NCBI GenBank assembly: GCA_028693885.1
Contig: JAQUUM010000083.1
Location: 1-6,184, forward strand
From: Bacilli bacterium
Lineage (GTDB): Bacteria > Bacillota_I > Bacilli_A > ML615J-28 > CAG-698
DNA length: 6,184 bases
Reading direction: 5' to 3'
Shown here: positions 1 to 5,800 of the stretch, one piece after another
Layout: every line of letters starts with the position of its first letter
Position numbering within the stretch: the stretch's first letter is position 1
Notes under the pieces: model-generated
What the model was told of the DNA's origin: nothing
The model's database searches: none
The model's input: the letters and a program-made list of their open reading frames with translations, nothing else
Program-made: the position numbers and the translations under genes

Positions 1-210
1 TGAGTTACCTTCGTGGATAACTACTCTGACATTATTAGCATGTCCTGCTAATACTTCATCAACTGCATTATCAACGATTTCCCAAATCAGATGATGTAAC
101 CCCTTTGAATCAGTTGATCCAACATACATACCAGGTCTTTTCCTAACTGCCTCTAATCCTTCTAATACTTGAATTGATTTTTCATCATATTTTTGTAATA
201 TTTTTGCCAT
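1..210 (-). CDS. parE: Topoisomerase IV subunit B (ParE), N-terminal 70 residues, cut by the window edge
   Basis: This is the start of a type IIA topoisomerase ATPase subunit; 70 residues are present and the rest lies left of the window. The translation has the GyrB/ParE opening block [20 protein letters not shown] (residues 14-33). It is followed by the GHKL ATPase box EIVDNAVDE (44-52), where Glu44 should be the general base and Asn48 the Mg-ATP ligand. ParE with ParC decatenates daughter chromosomes using ATP. ParE is preferred over GyrB because of the STDSKGLHH wording and because plsY lies divergent to it, the known parE/plsY arrangement of Bacilli. GyrB cannot be excluded from 70 residues. 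The ATG start has an AGGTGA ribosome site (216-221) 5 nt upstream. Confidence 0.86.
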   Translation of the reverse strand, partial: MAKILQKYDEKSIQVLEGLEAVRKRPGMYVGSTDSKGLHHLIWEIVDNAVDEVLAGHANNVRVVIHEGNS

Positions 211-231
211 TTTAATCACCTACTAATATAT

Positions 232-260
232 ATTATAACACATGTTTAATGATAATTCAA
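232..260 (-). promoter_or_regulatory. Promoter of parE (sigma-A type, extended -10)
   Basis: On the minus strand a TTGAAT -35 box (255-260) lies 17 bp from a perfect TATAAT -10 box (232-237). TG one base upstream of the -10 makes it an extended -10. The predicted transcript starts near 225, giving a leader of about 15 nt that just contains the ribosome site. RpoD, encoded in this same window, would be the expected sigma factor. Confidence 0.72.
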
Positions 261-350
261 TCAATAAAAAGACTAATTAAACTATATCAAAAACTATATT
301 TGAATATATTAATTATGTTTTATCACCTTTAAAATTAGTTTCGTTTTTGA

Positions 351-379
351 TTGCTTTTAATAAAAAGTTGTTATATAAT
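351..379 (+). promoter_or_regulatory. Promoter of plsY (sigma-A type)
   Basis: TTGCTT (351-356) and a perfect TATAAT (374-379) are separated by 17 bp, with the -10 box ending 23 nt before the plsY ATG. The rest of the 192-bp parE/plsY spacer holds no gene. It contains a 9-bp direct repeat and a short AT palindrome, reported as a finding. No FapR-like box (TTAGTACCT type) was recognised. Confidence 0.65.
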
Positions 380-402
380 AGAAAATAATCGGAGTTGATA
401 AT

Positions 403-1038
403 ATGGTAACTACAGTGAGAATAGGATTATTAATAGCTGCATATCTAATAGGATCTATCCCTTTTGGTTTTATAATAGGAAAATTAAAAGGTATAGATAT
501 TAGAGAACAAGGCAGTAAAAATATAGGAGCTACAAACGTAGGTAGAATTTTAGGGTATCGTTACGCAGTATATACATATTTATGCGATTTTGCAAAAGGA
601 GCAATAATCGTTTCCTTGTTTACCTTAAAAATCGTCCCTATGGAATATGCTTTATTCAACCCATTATTTTATGGAGTTGTAACATGCGTTGGACATTCTT
701 ATTCTATTTATTTAGATTTTAATGGCGGAAAATCAGTAGCTAGTGCTAGCGGAGTTGTATTTGCATATAGTTGGTGGATTTTCTTAATTGCAATTAGTAT
801 TTTTGCTTTAATTATTTTAATCAGTAAAATGGTGTCTTTAGGATCTATTATTGCAGCAGCAAGTATTTTTTTACTGTCGATCATATTAAATATTTTTACA
901 AGCAATCCTCACTATGATATATATTTTCCTGTTTCAATGTGCTTAATGTTCTTTATAATTTTTATAAGACACAAAAGTAATATTAAAAAAATAATTGATA
1001 ATTCTGAAAATAAAGTTAAATGGCTAGATAAAAAATAA
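403..1038 (+). CDS. plsY: Glycerol-3-phosphate acyltransferase PlsY (acyl-phosphate dependent)
   Basis: PlsY is an integral membrane enzyme that moves an acyl group from acyl-phosphate (made by PlsX) to sn-glycerol-3-phosphate, giving lysophosphatidic acid, the first step of phospholipid synthesis. At 211 residues it has the family's usual size, with about five hydrophobic segments. The three cytoplasmic signature loops are present: GSKNIGATNVGR (37-48) with CDFAKG at 61-66; VGH (96-98) running to FNGGKSVAS (106-114), the glycerol-phosphate loop; and the C-terminal RHKSNIKKI (189-197) followed by SENK (201-204). The ATG is chosen because GGAG (391-394) lies 8 nt upstream. It is transcribed alone, diverges from parE and converges on yneF. 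The tail (WLDKK) is slightly extended and basic. Assignment is secure by motifs. Confidence 0.95.
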   Translation: MVTTVRIGLLIAAYLIGSIPFGFIIGKLKGIDIREQGSKNIGATNVGRILGYRYAVYTYLCDFAKGAIIVSLFTLKIVPMEYALFNPLFYGVVTCVGHSYSIYLDFNGGKSVASASGVVFAYSWWIFLIAISIFALIILISKMVSLGSIIAAASIFLLSIILNIFTSNPHYDIYFPVSMCLMFFIIFIRHKSNIKKIIDNSENKVKWLDKK

Positions 1039-1060
1039 AACCTCTTTGAGGTTTTATTTT
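1032..1060. terminator. Bidirectional terminator between plsY and yneF
   Basis: A perfect 13-bp stem, 1032-1044 against 1048-1060, closes a TTT loop. The core is CCTC/GAGG and the outer part is A/T, so each strand ends its stem in a T-rich run. It can therefore end the plsY transcript (plus) and the yneF transcript (minus). The plsY TAA (1036-1038) and the yneF TAA (1054-1056, minus) lie on opposite arms and pair with each other exactly. Confidence 0.88.
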
Positions 1061-1284
1061 GTTTTAGCTTGATTCATTTGTACCATTATCTGTCTTACCT
1101 GTTTTTCCGAAGGAGTCCTACCCATTTGTTGCATCATTACTCTAATCATTTTTTCATTAACTGGAGGATTTTTTTCTAAGTACTTAGTGAAAACAGTTCT
1201 TGATATAAAAAAGCCTACAATTGCTCCAACTACTAAAACACCTAATATAATTAATATAAATACCCAAATTGCAAATTCTAACAT
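1054..1284 (-). CDS. yneF: YneF-family (UPF0154) small membrane protein
   Basis: This 76-residue protein has one N-terminal membrane segment (about residues 5-27) and a short charged cytoplasmic tail. The tail carries the UPF0154 hallmarks: KYLEKNPPVNEKMIR (34-48), MMQQMGR (50-56) and PSEKQVRQIM (58-67). The family is found in Bacilli and Mollicutes. Its biochemical role is not known to me, so only a membrane-anchored small protein is claimed. The start is supported by AGAAAGGA (1293-1300), 8 nt before the ATG. It is a single-gene unit with its own promoter, converging on plsY and diverging from the ferredoxin gene. Confidence 0.92.
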   Translation of the reverse strand: MLEFAIWVFILIILGVLVVGAIVGFFISRTVFTKYLEKNPPVNEKMIRVMMQQMGRTPSEKQVRQIMVQMNQAKTK

Positions 1285-1309
1285 ATAATCATTCCTTTCT
1301 TGCCTTATA

Positions 1310-1338
1310 ATTTTACTACATTAACTATAAAAAATCAA
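1310..1338 (-). promoter_or_regulatory. Promoter of yneF (sigma-A type)
   Basis: On the minus strand TTGATT (1333-1338) and TAAAAT (1310-1315) are separated by 17 bp. The predicted start near 1303 would give a leader of about 18 nt that includes the ribosome site. The -10 box has one mismatch to consensus, so confidence is moderate. Confidence 0.55.
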
Positions 1339-1382
1339 TGACTTTTTTAAACGATAAAATAAAAATGAAAGCGTTTTATCAT

Positions 1383-1409
1383 TTTACAGTTTTTCTTTTA
1401 TGATATAAT
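1383..1409 (+). promoter_or_regulatory. Promoter of the ferredoxin gene (extended -10)
   Basis: A perfect TATAAT (1404-1409) is preceded by TG at 1401-1402, an extended -10 box. The best -35 match is TTTACA (1383-1388) with a short 15-bp spacer. The extended -10 probably compensates for this. An inverted repeat GATAAAA (1353-1359) / TTTTATC (1374-1380) ends just before the -35 and may be an operator. Confidence 0.65.
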
Positions 1410-1432
1410 ATACCCATCAAGGAGGTACTGAT

Positions 1433-1600
1433 ATGCCAAGATTTATTACTGATGCTTGCATCGCTTGTGGCGCTTGTGCTGCTGAATGTCCGGTTGATTG
1501 TATTTCTGAAGGCGATATTTACGAAATCAATCCTGAAGTATGTATCGACTGCGGTAATTGTGAAGAAGTTTGTCCTGTTCAAGCAATTATCGAAAAATAA
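1433..1600 (+). CDS. 2[4Fe-4S] ferredoxin, 55 residues
   Basis: This is a small soluble low-potential electron carrier of the clostridial type, starting [20 protein letters not shown]. Two cluster-binding motifs are complete: C9-x2-C12-x2-C15-x3-C19-P and C37-x2-C40-x2-C43-x3-C47-P, each separate CP pairing with the other cluster. A ninth Cys (C23) lies just after the first motif, in PVDC. The family's 55-56 residue length is matched, so the gene is complete. The ATG has a perfect AAGGAGGT ribosome site (1419-1426) 6 nt upstream. Base composition is GC-richer than its neighbours, as expected for a highly expressed gene. Likely partners are pyruvate:ferredoxin oxidoreductase or a hydrogenase, but none is encoded here. 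It is monocistronic, between its own promoter and a terminator. Confidence 0.95.
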   Translation: MPRFITDACIACGACAAECPVDCISEGDIYEINPEVCIDCGNCEEVCPVQAIIEK

Positions 1601-1640
1601 TTAATTAGGAGAGATTATTTAATCTCTCCTTTTAATTATT
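1596..1640. terminator. Bidirectional terminator between the ferredoxin gene and the small peptide genes
   Basis: The inner stem GGAGAGATT (1608-1616) / AATCTCTCC (1621-1629) has a 4-nt ATTT loop and is followed by TTTT on the plus strand. A second A/T stem, 1596-1604 against 1632-1640, extends it across a small internal loop. On the minus strand the stem is also followed by T-rich sequence. The ferredoxin TAA (1598-1600) pairs exactly with the TAA of the opposing peptide gene (1636-1638). Confidence 0.8.
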
Positions 1641-1764
1641 CCGTATAGCAAGGTATAACCGCACTATTCTCAACATCAGATGTGCTTAATTTCTCAACTA
1701 TTTCAAGTCGAATAATCTCAATAGTTGGTTTTTCGTATTTTTTATTATTTTCATTTTTCATCAT
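1636..1764 (-). CDS. Small peptide A (42 residues), second gene of a paralogous pair; function unknown
   Basis: The translation has KKYEKPTIEIIRLE (residues 8-21), an acidic middle with LSTSD (26-30), and ends IPCYTE with one cysteine (C39). The block KKYEKPTI-x-II-[KR]-[LF]-E is shared with peptide B directly upstream, and both also share an LST block and a Cys-Tyr near the C-terminus, so they are paralogues. The first ATG overlaps the TGA of peptide B in an ATGA (4-nt overlap), and GGAG (1773-1776) lies 8 nt upstream, within peptide B. Together these suggest translational coupling. A second in-frame ATG follows immediately. There is no signal peptide or membrane segment. A Y-x2-P-x-[LI] leader plus variable core resembles modified-peptide precursors, but this is inference. 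I do not recognise a named family. Confidence 0.75.
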   Translation of the reverse strand: MMKNENNKKYEKPTIEIIRLEIVEKLSTSDVENSAVIPCYTE

Positions 1765-1901
1765 ATTAAATTCTCCATTTGGTTATAACATAACATTGGC
1801 GTTGATGTACATTCAAAACTAACCCCTGTTGATAGACAGAAAGCTTCAGATTCAAACTTAATGATTTGGATAGTCGGTTTTTCATATTTTTTAATTGCCA
1901 T
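1761..1901 (-). CDS. Small Cys-containing peptide B (46 residues), first gene of a paralogous pair; function unknown
   Basis: The peptide begins MAIKKYEKPTIQIIKFE and then changes character to a neutral Ser/Thr/Cys-rich stretch. That stretch has cysteines at 22, 31 and 38 and hydroxy residues at 24, 25, 28, 32, 33 and 34, ending CYNQMENLI. The N-terminal half is nearly identical to peptide A while the C-terminal half differs, as in precursor peptides with a leader and a core. Support for a real gene: GAGGTG (1907-1912) 5 nt before the ATG, a good promoter further upstream, paralogy to the next gene, and an ATGA overlap with it. It lies downstream of trmK on the same strand. Possible roles are a ribosomally made modified peptide, a signal peptide or a small regulator. 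No maturation or transport gene is visible, so no function is assigned. Confidence 0.78.
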   Translation of the reverse strand: MAIKKYEKPTIQIIKFESEAFCLSTGVSFECTSTPMLCYNQMENLI

Positions 1902-1921
1902 AGTAACACCTCATCACTTGT

Positions 1922-1950
1922 ATTATATTATATTTGTATTTTTTTTACAA
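1922..1950 (-). promoter_or_regulatory. Promoter of the small peptide gene pair (sigma-A type)
   Basis: On the minus strand TTGTAA (1945-1950) lies 17 bp from a perfect TATAAT (1922-1927). A second overlapping TATAAT occurs at 1927-1932. The boxes sit between a CTTGTA/TACAAG inverted repeat (1917-1922 / 1946-1951). A perfect AATTTG-CA-CAAATT palindrome (1953-1966) abuts the -35 side and overlaps the last base of trmK, where a regulator could bind. No terminator separates trmK from this promoter, so readthrough is also possible. Confidence 0.62.
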
Positions 1951-1965
1951 GCAATTTGCACAAAT

Positions 1966-2640
1966 TTAAGTTTTATTTATGAATCTTCTGAGAGTCTTTT
2001 TCAAAACATTTATTTTTTTTTCAATTAATTCTATATCTTTATTTTCAGAAACATCTTCCTTTATCTTTTCATATTTTTTTAATTCCATACTGCAATACTT
2101 TTTTAAAATTACTGAATTACTGTTTTTTAGTTTCATACCTAAATACAAATCTTCAAAATTGTATTTTTTAATTGTTTTTTCTTTCTTTAAATACATTATT
2201 TGATAAAAATATGATTTTTCAAAGATAATCTTTTCAGAAACTGGATATATTAAATTATTATACAAAAATTCTCTCAACCTTTCCAAATTATTATTAGCTT
2301 GAATGATTAAATTTCTATTTTCTAATTTGACTAAATTCTTTTGAAGTATTTCCTTTATCAAAATACCTCCCATTCCCGCTATAACAACAGTATCAATAAT
2401 TGGGTTTAAATCATCAAGCCCATCAGATAAAGTATAATCCATATTCAATTTAATATTTTTTAGATTCGTTTTTGCTTTTTCTAATGGAGCTATTTTATTA
2501 TCTATTAGTTGTGCATATAAAATTTTTTTTGATGCAATAGCTTCAAGTATCAAATACCCATGATCGCATCCTATATCAGCAACTCTACTATTATTATTAA
2601 TATATTCACAAATTTCTTTGATTCTTTTAGAAACTGGCAT
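1966..2640 (-). CDS. trmK: tRNA (adenine(22)-N1)-methyltransferase TrmK
   Basis: TrmK (YqfN/COG2384 family) uses S-adenosylmethionine to methylate N1 of adenine 22 in the D-loop region of bacterial tRNAs. The 224-residue protein has an N-terminal Rossmann-type domain with the SAM loop VADIGCDHGYL (20-30), SDGLDDL (72-78), the family-specific AGMGG (88-92) and QANNN (114-118, where many relatives have QPN). A Lys/Glu-rich helical C-terminal part (about 150-224) matches the coiled-coil end of the family. Length is typical. The ATG is supported by AGGAG (2649-2653) at 8 nt. It follows rpoD, as in many Firmicutes and Mollicutes, but beyond a strong terminator. Its own promoter is not clear. The nif3/yqfO-type gene often found after trmK is absent here. 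Confidence 0.92.
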   Translation of the reverse strand: MPVSKRIKEICEYINNNSRVADIGCDHGYLILEAIASKKILYAQLIDNKIAPLEKAKTNLKNIKLNMDYTLSDGLDDLNPIIDTVVIAGMGGILIKEILQKNLVKLENRNLIIQANNNLERLREFLYNNLIYPVSEKIIFEKSYFYQIMYLKKEKTIKKYNFEDLYLGMKLKNSNSVILKKYCSMELKKYEKIKEDVSENKDIELIEKKINVLKKTLRRFINKT

Positions 2641-2721
2641 TTAAATCACTCCTATATTTGAGTTTTAAAGGGCAAAATTAGCCCCACAATCGCTCTTTAA
2701 TGTTTTTTCTAGTAATTACAC

Positions 2722-2754
2722 AAAAACACATTATTGCCAAAATAATGTGTTTTT
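2722..2754 (-). terminator. Terminator of the glyS-dnaG-rpoD operon
   Basis: A perfect 14-bp stem pairs 2722-2735 with 2741-2754 around a GCCAA loop (plus-strand reading), a few bases after the rpoD stop. On the minus strand the 3' arm runs into TTTTTGTG, a usable U-tract. The hairpin is symmetric enough to act in both directions, but no plus-strand gene needs it. The following spacer up to trmK (2641-2721) holds a weak GGGC/GCCC hairpin and no gene. Confidence 0.85.
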
Positions 2755-2761
2755 TAATAAT

Positions 2762-4018
2762 CTAAGTGAGATTTTTAAATTGACTTAATCTTTTTTGTCT
2801 AGTTGGATGTTTAAGCCTTCTTATAGCTTTTGATTCAATTTGTCTTATTCTTTCACGAGTCACTCCAAATTCTTTTCCCACTTCTTCAAGAGTATGTGGC
2901 TTACCATCTGCAAGACCATACCTTAACCTTAGAACCTTTTCCTCTCTAGGAGTCAAAGTCTTCAATACAATATCGATTTCTTCTTTGTATTTTTCAGTCA
3001 AAGTAAATTCTAAAGGGTTAGGTAGTTCAGTATCATGAACAAAATCGCCTAAAGTAGAATCATCTTCTTCTCCTACCGGAGTTTCTAAAGAAACAGGCTC
3101 TTGAGCAATTTTTAAAATTTGTTGGACTTTTTCAGGAGATATTTTCATTTCAGCGCCAATTTCTTCAGGAGTTGGTTCTCTGCGCAATTCTTGAGTTAGC
3201 TTCCTTTGAGTTCTTACAAGTTTATTGATTGTTTCAACCATATGAACAGGAACTCTAATAGTCCTAGCTTGATCTGCAATAGCTCTTGTAATAGCTTGCC
3301 TAATCCACCAAGTTGCGTAAGTAGAAAACTTGAATCCCTTTGTATGGTCAAATTTTGAAACAGCTTTCATTAACCCCATATTTCCTTCTTGAATAAGATC
3401 TTGGAATTGCATTCCCCTACCTAAATATTTTTTAGCTATTGATACCACAAGTCTTAAATTAGATTCTATTAAGCAATCTCTTGCAACACTGCCTACTTCA
3501 ACATCAGTTTCAATTTGCTCAATTTGTTCTTTAGTAAATTCAGTTGAAATTTTGTCTTTATTAGCTAAAATATCTTCCGCTAATATTCCTTGCTGCACTT
3601 CACTTGATAATCTAATCTCTTGGTCAGTTGTTAATAACGGAATTTGGCCAATTTCTCTTAAATACATTTTGATCGGGTCGTCTGCTTGATTAGGTGATAC
3701 CGAAGAAACAATGTCATCTATATCTTTATTTTTTAAATCATTTTCAATCTCAGTTGTAAACTCACTAAATTCAGGGTCTGATTCCATTTCAGCAAAAGGG
3801 TCAATATCATCATCTAAATCTATTTCAACTTCAAACTCTCCATTTTCCTCAAGTTCATCTTTCACTAAATCAATGCCTTCTGTTTCAAGTCTTTTTATGA
3901 ATTCATCAAATTGTTCACTTTCTTCATCGAGCAATTCAAGAACTTTTTTTAAATTTACATAGCCTTTCTTTTTACCTTCAATAATTAGCTCTTCTAACAT
4001 TAAAGTATTATCTTCCAT
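2762..4018 (-). CDS. rpoD: Primary RNA polymerase sigma factor RpoD (SigA, sigma-70)
   Basis: This is the housekeeping sigma factor that directs RNA polymerase to -35/-10 promoters such as those seen in this window. All regions of a group 1 sigma are present. Region 1.1 is at about 1-50 and an acidic linker at 51-105. Region 1.2 ([18 protein letters not shown]) is at 113-130. Region 2 is at about 180-255, with DLIQEG (207-212) and the -10-reading helix [12 protein letters not shown] (232-243). Region 3 spans 256-330, with a 3.2 finger at [11 protein letters not shown]. Region 4 has the -35-binding helix-turn-helix, TLEEV...[11 protein letters not shown] (376-395). About 30 extra residues (roughly 144-178) sit between regions 1.2 and 2. 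The ATG has GAGGAG 5 nt upstream, inside the last codons of dnaG, with one base between the dnaG stop and the rpoD start, so translation is probably coupled. Confidence 0.98.
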   Translation of the reverse strand: MEDNTLMLEELIIEGKKKGYVNLKKVLELLDEESEQFDEFIKRLETEGIDLVKDELEENGEFEVEIDLDDDIDPFAEMESDPEFSEFTTEIENDLKNKDIDDIVSSVSPNQADDPIKMYLREIGQIPLLTTDQEIRLSSEVQQGILAEDILANKDKISTEFTKEQIEQIETDVEVGSVARDCLIESNLRLVVSIAKKYLGRGMQFQDLIQEGNMGLMKAVSKFDHTKGFKFSTYATWWIRQAITRAIADQARTIRVPVHMVETINKLVRTQRKLTQELRREPTPEEIGAEMKISPEKVQQILKIAQEPVSLETPVGEEDDSTLGDFVHDTELPNPLEFTLTEKYKEEIDIVLKTLTPREEKVLRLRYGLADGKPHTLEEVGKEFGVTRERIRQIESKAIRRLKHPTRQKRLSQFKNLT

Positions 4019-4019
4019 A

Positions 4020-5786
4020 TTAACTCCTCTTTTTTATAATTTTTTTTATCTGAATTATTTTTTCAGTTTGTGACAAATTTTCATCATTAAATATTTTTTC
4101 AACTACACTATATTGAATAACGTGATTTATTAGATTATCAAGTTTTTCAATAGGTATCTTGTTTTCTTTAGTTTTATCACCAAAACTAAAATTCTTTAAT
4201 ATACATTCAAATTCATCGACCAAATTCGGATTCAAATATTTTGAAATGAAGCTTGTTTTATCCATAAACTTATATAAGTTCCAATAATTTTCAATTTCAC
4301 ACAATATTTCTCTATTTGTTGATAAAACTTTTCTATTATCTAATTTTTTCATTATATATGAGCAATCTGATTTATCACTAAACGCTAATACTATCAAATT
4401 TTTCTCAGAATTAGCACAGCCAACTTTATATGATTCAATTGAATAATTTTTTTTAGTTATTATTTTTTCAGGTACTTTTTCTTTTATTTTAAAAGAACTA
4501 TGTTTATTAAAATCCAAAAGAATTGTGTTAAAATCCAAGTTTAATAATTTACTAATTTTCTTAATATATATTTCGTTTATAGTGTTTGAATTATATATTT
4601 TTAAAATATCAAACATACTAATTTTAAATTTTTCTATAGAATTGATATTATTATAATCTATATTGTTAGAATAAATTTTAAACAAATATTCAACAACATT
4701 TGTTTGATCTTCAATTAAAATTTTATATAGAGCTTTCTCACCATATTTTTTTAAGTATTCGTCAGGATCTAAGTGGTCCGGTATTAAAACTGCATTTATT
4801 TCGAAATTTGCTTCAGTGAATATTTTAATAGCTTTTTTAGTAGCTTCAATTCCTGCCTCATCACCATCAAAACAAAGTGTCACACTACTTGTTATTTTTT
4901 TTAAATTGTATACATGATCTTTAGTTAAAGCTGTACCCATAGTAGCAACTGTATTATTAATCCCAGCCTTATAAGCAGCAATTACATCCATAAAGCCTTC
5001 AAATATGAAAACATTTTTCTTAATTCTTATTTCATTGCTGGATTCGTAAAAATTATACAATATATTACTTTTTTTAAAAATACTAGTTTCCGGCGAATTT
5101 ATATACTTGCTTTCATTTGAAGAATAATTCCTATAAATTCTTCCGCTAAAACCAACAGTTTTCCCATTATTATTTGTAATAGGAAAAACTATTCTATTCC
5201 TGAACAAGTCATAATATTCATTGTTATTTCTAACTTTAACCAAACCAAGCTCGATCAAATCTAATGGTAATCTATTTTTTTCTTTTGTAAGGGCAGTAAA
5301 CAAAAGATTTTCTTTAGAGGAAGCAAGACCTATGTTAAACCGCTCAGTTATTTCTTTAGAAATTCCTCTTTCAGTTAAATAGTTTAAGGCTTCTTTTCCT
5401 TCTGTAGTATTGTTTAAAACAACTTTAAAAAAATTTTTGGCTTCTTGCATAATTTCAAAATATTTTTTTTCAACTAAGTCCTCATTAAAATCAGTTATAT
5501 TCAACTCAACATTAGCAATATAAGCAGCTTTTTTAATAGCTTGAATATAAGGGATTTTTTCAAAATCACTAATAAACTTAATTACATCACCTTTAGCACC
5601 ACAACTAAAACATTTATAAAAACGTTTAGATTGGGAAACTGATAAGGAAGGGTTGTTGTCATCATGAAAAGGGCATTTCCCAAAAAAGTTATTACCCCTT
5701 TTTTCCAATCTTATATATTGTCCTATAACATCTACAATATTAACTTTTTCTTTGATTTCGTTAATTACAACTTCAGGTATAATCAA
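4020..5786 (-). CDS. dnaG: DNA primase DnaG, TTG start
   Basis: DnaG makes the RNA primers for chromosome replication and works with the DnaB/DnaC replicative helicase. The N-terminal CHC2 zinc domain has ligands C38, H41, C59 and C62, in KCPFHDD and [11 protein letters not shown]. The catalytic core contains RNRIVFPI (196-203), GFSGR (212-216) and KYINSPET (227-234). The TOPRIM centre has EGFMD (263-267) and DGDEAG (307-312), the metal-binding acidic residues. The C-terminal part (about 375-588) is Lys/Asn/Ile-rich and poorly conserved, as usual for the helicase-binding domain. Length of 588 is close to the Bacillus protein. The start is TTG: no ATG occurs before about codon 113, and AGGAG sits 6 nt before the TTG. 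It lies 14 nt after glyS and 1 nt before rpoD in one operon. Confidence 0.97.
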   Translation of the reverse strand: MIIPEVVINEIKEKVNIVDVIGQYIRLEKRGNNFFGKCPFHDDNNPSLSVSQSKRFYKCFSCGAKGDVIKFISDFEKIPYIQAIKKAAYIANVELNITDFNEDLVEKKYFEIMQEAKNFFKVVLNNTTEGKEALNYLTERGISKEITERFNIGLASSKENLLFTALTKEKNRLPLDLIELGLVKVRNNNEYYDLFRNRIVFPITNNNGKTVGFSGRIYRNYSSNESKYINSPETSIFKKSNILYNFYESSNEIRIKKNVFIFEGFMDVIAAYKAGINNTVATMGTALTKDHVYNLKKITSSVTLCFDGDEAGIEATKKAIKIFTEANFEINAVLIPDHLDPDEYLKKYGEKALYKILIEDQTNVVEYLFKIYSNNIDYNNINSIEKFKISMFDILKIYNSNTINEIYIKKISKLLNLDFNTILLDFNKHSSFKIKEKVPEKIITKKNYSIESYKVGCANSEKNLIVLAFSDKSDCSYIMKKLDNRKVLSTNREILCEIENYWNLYKFMDKTSFISKYLNPNLVDEFECILKNFSFGDKTKENKIPIEKLDNLINHVIQYSVVEKIFNDENLSQTEKIIQIKKIIKKRS

Positions 5787-5792
5787 TATAAT

Positions 5793-5797
5793 CTCCT
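5793..5797 (-). promoter_or_regulatory. Ribosome binding site fixing the TTG start of dnaG
   Basis: AGGAG (minus strand) lies in the 14-nt glyS-dnaG gap, 6 nt before TTG at 5784-5786. No ATG or GTG lies between this site and the first conserved DnaG residues, so TTG is the only reasonable start. Confidence 0.85.
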
Positions 5798-5800
5798 AAA

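Noticed and set aside
708..905. 65-codon minus-strand frame inside plsY
   Set aside because: Antisense to the conserved PlsY core. No ribosome site or family signal.
1366..1381. CcpA cre site upstream of the ferredoxin gene
   Set aside because: The left half TGAAAGCG matches but the terminal CA of the right half is 2 nt too far away, so it does not fit the 14-bp site. Kept only as part of the inverted-repeat finding.
1379..1582. 67-codon minus-strand open frame across the ferredoxin gene
   Set aside because: It is antisense to a ferredoxin with two intact Cys motifs, a perfect ribosome site and a promoter. It has no family features of its own.
1953..1966. Terminator for trmK formed by the AATTTG-CA-CAAATT palindrome
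   Set aside because: The stem is all A/T apart from one pair, has only a 2-nt loop, and no T-run follows on the minus strand.
1979..2203. 74-codon plus-strand frame inside trmK
   Set aside because: It is Phe/Ser-rich and is the reverse of Lys/Glu-rich codons in AT-rich DNA. No ribosome site and no known family.
3711..3962. 83-codon plus-strand Ser-rich frame inside rpoD
   Set aside because: It is the antisense of the acidic RpoD N-terminus. The serine runs come from reversed Glu/Asp codons.
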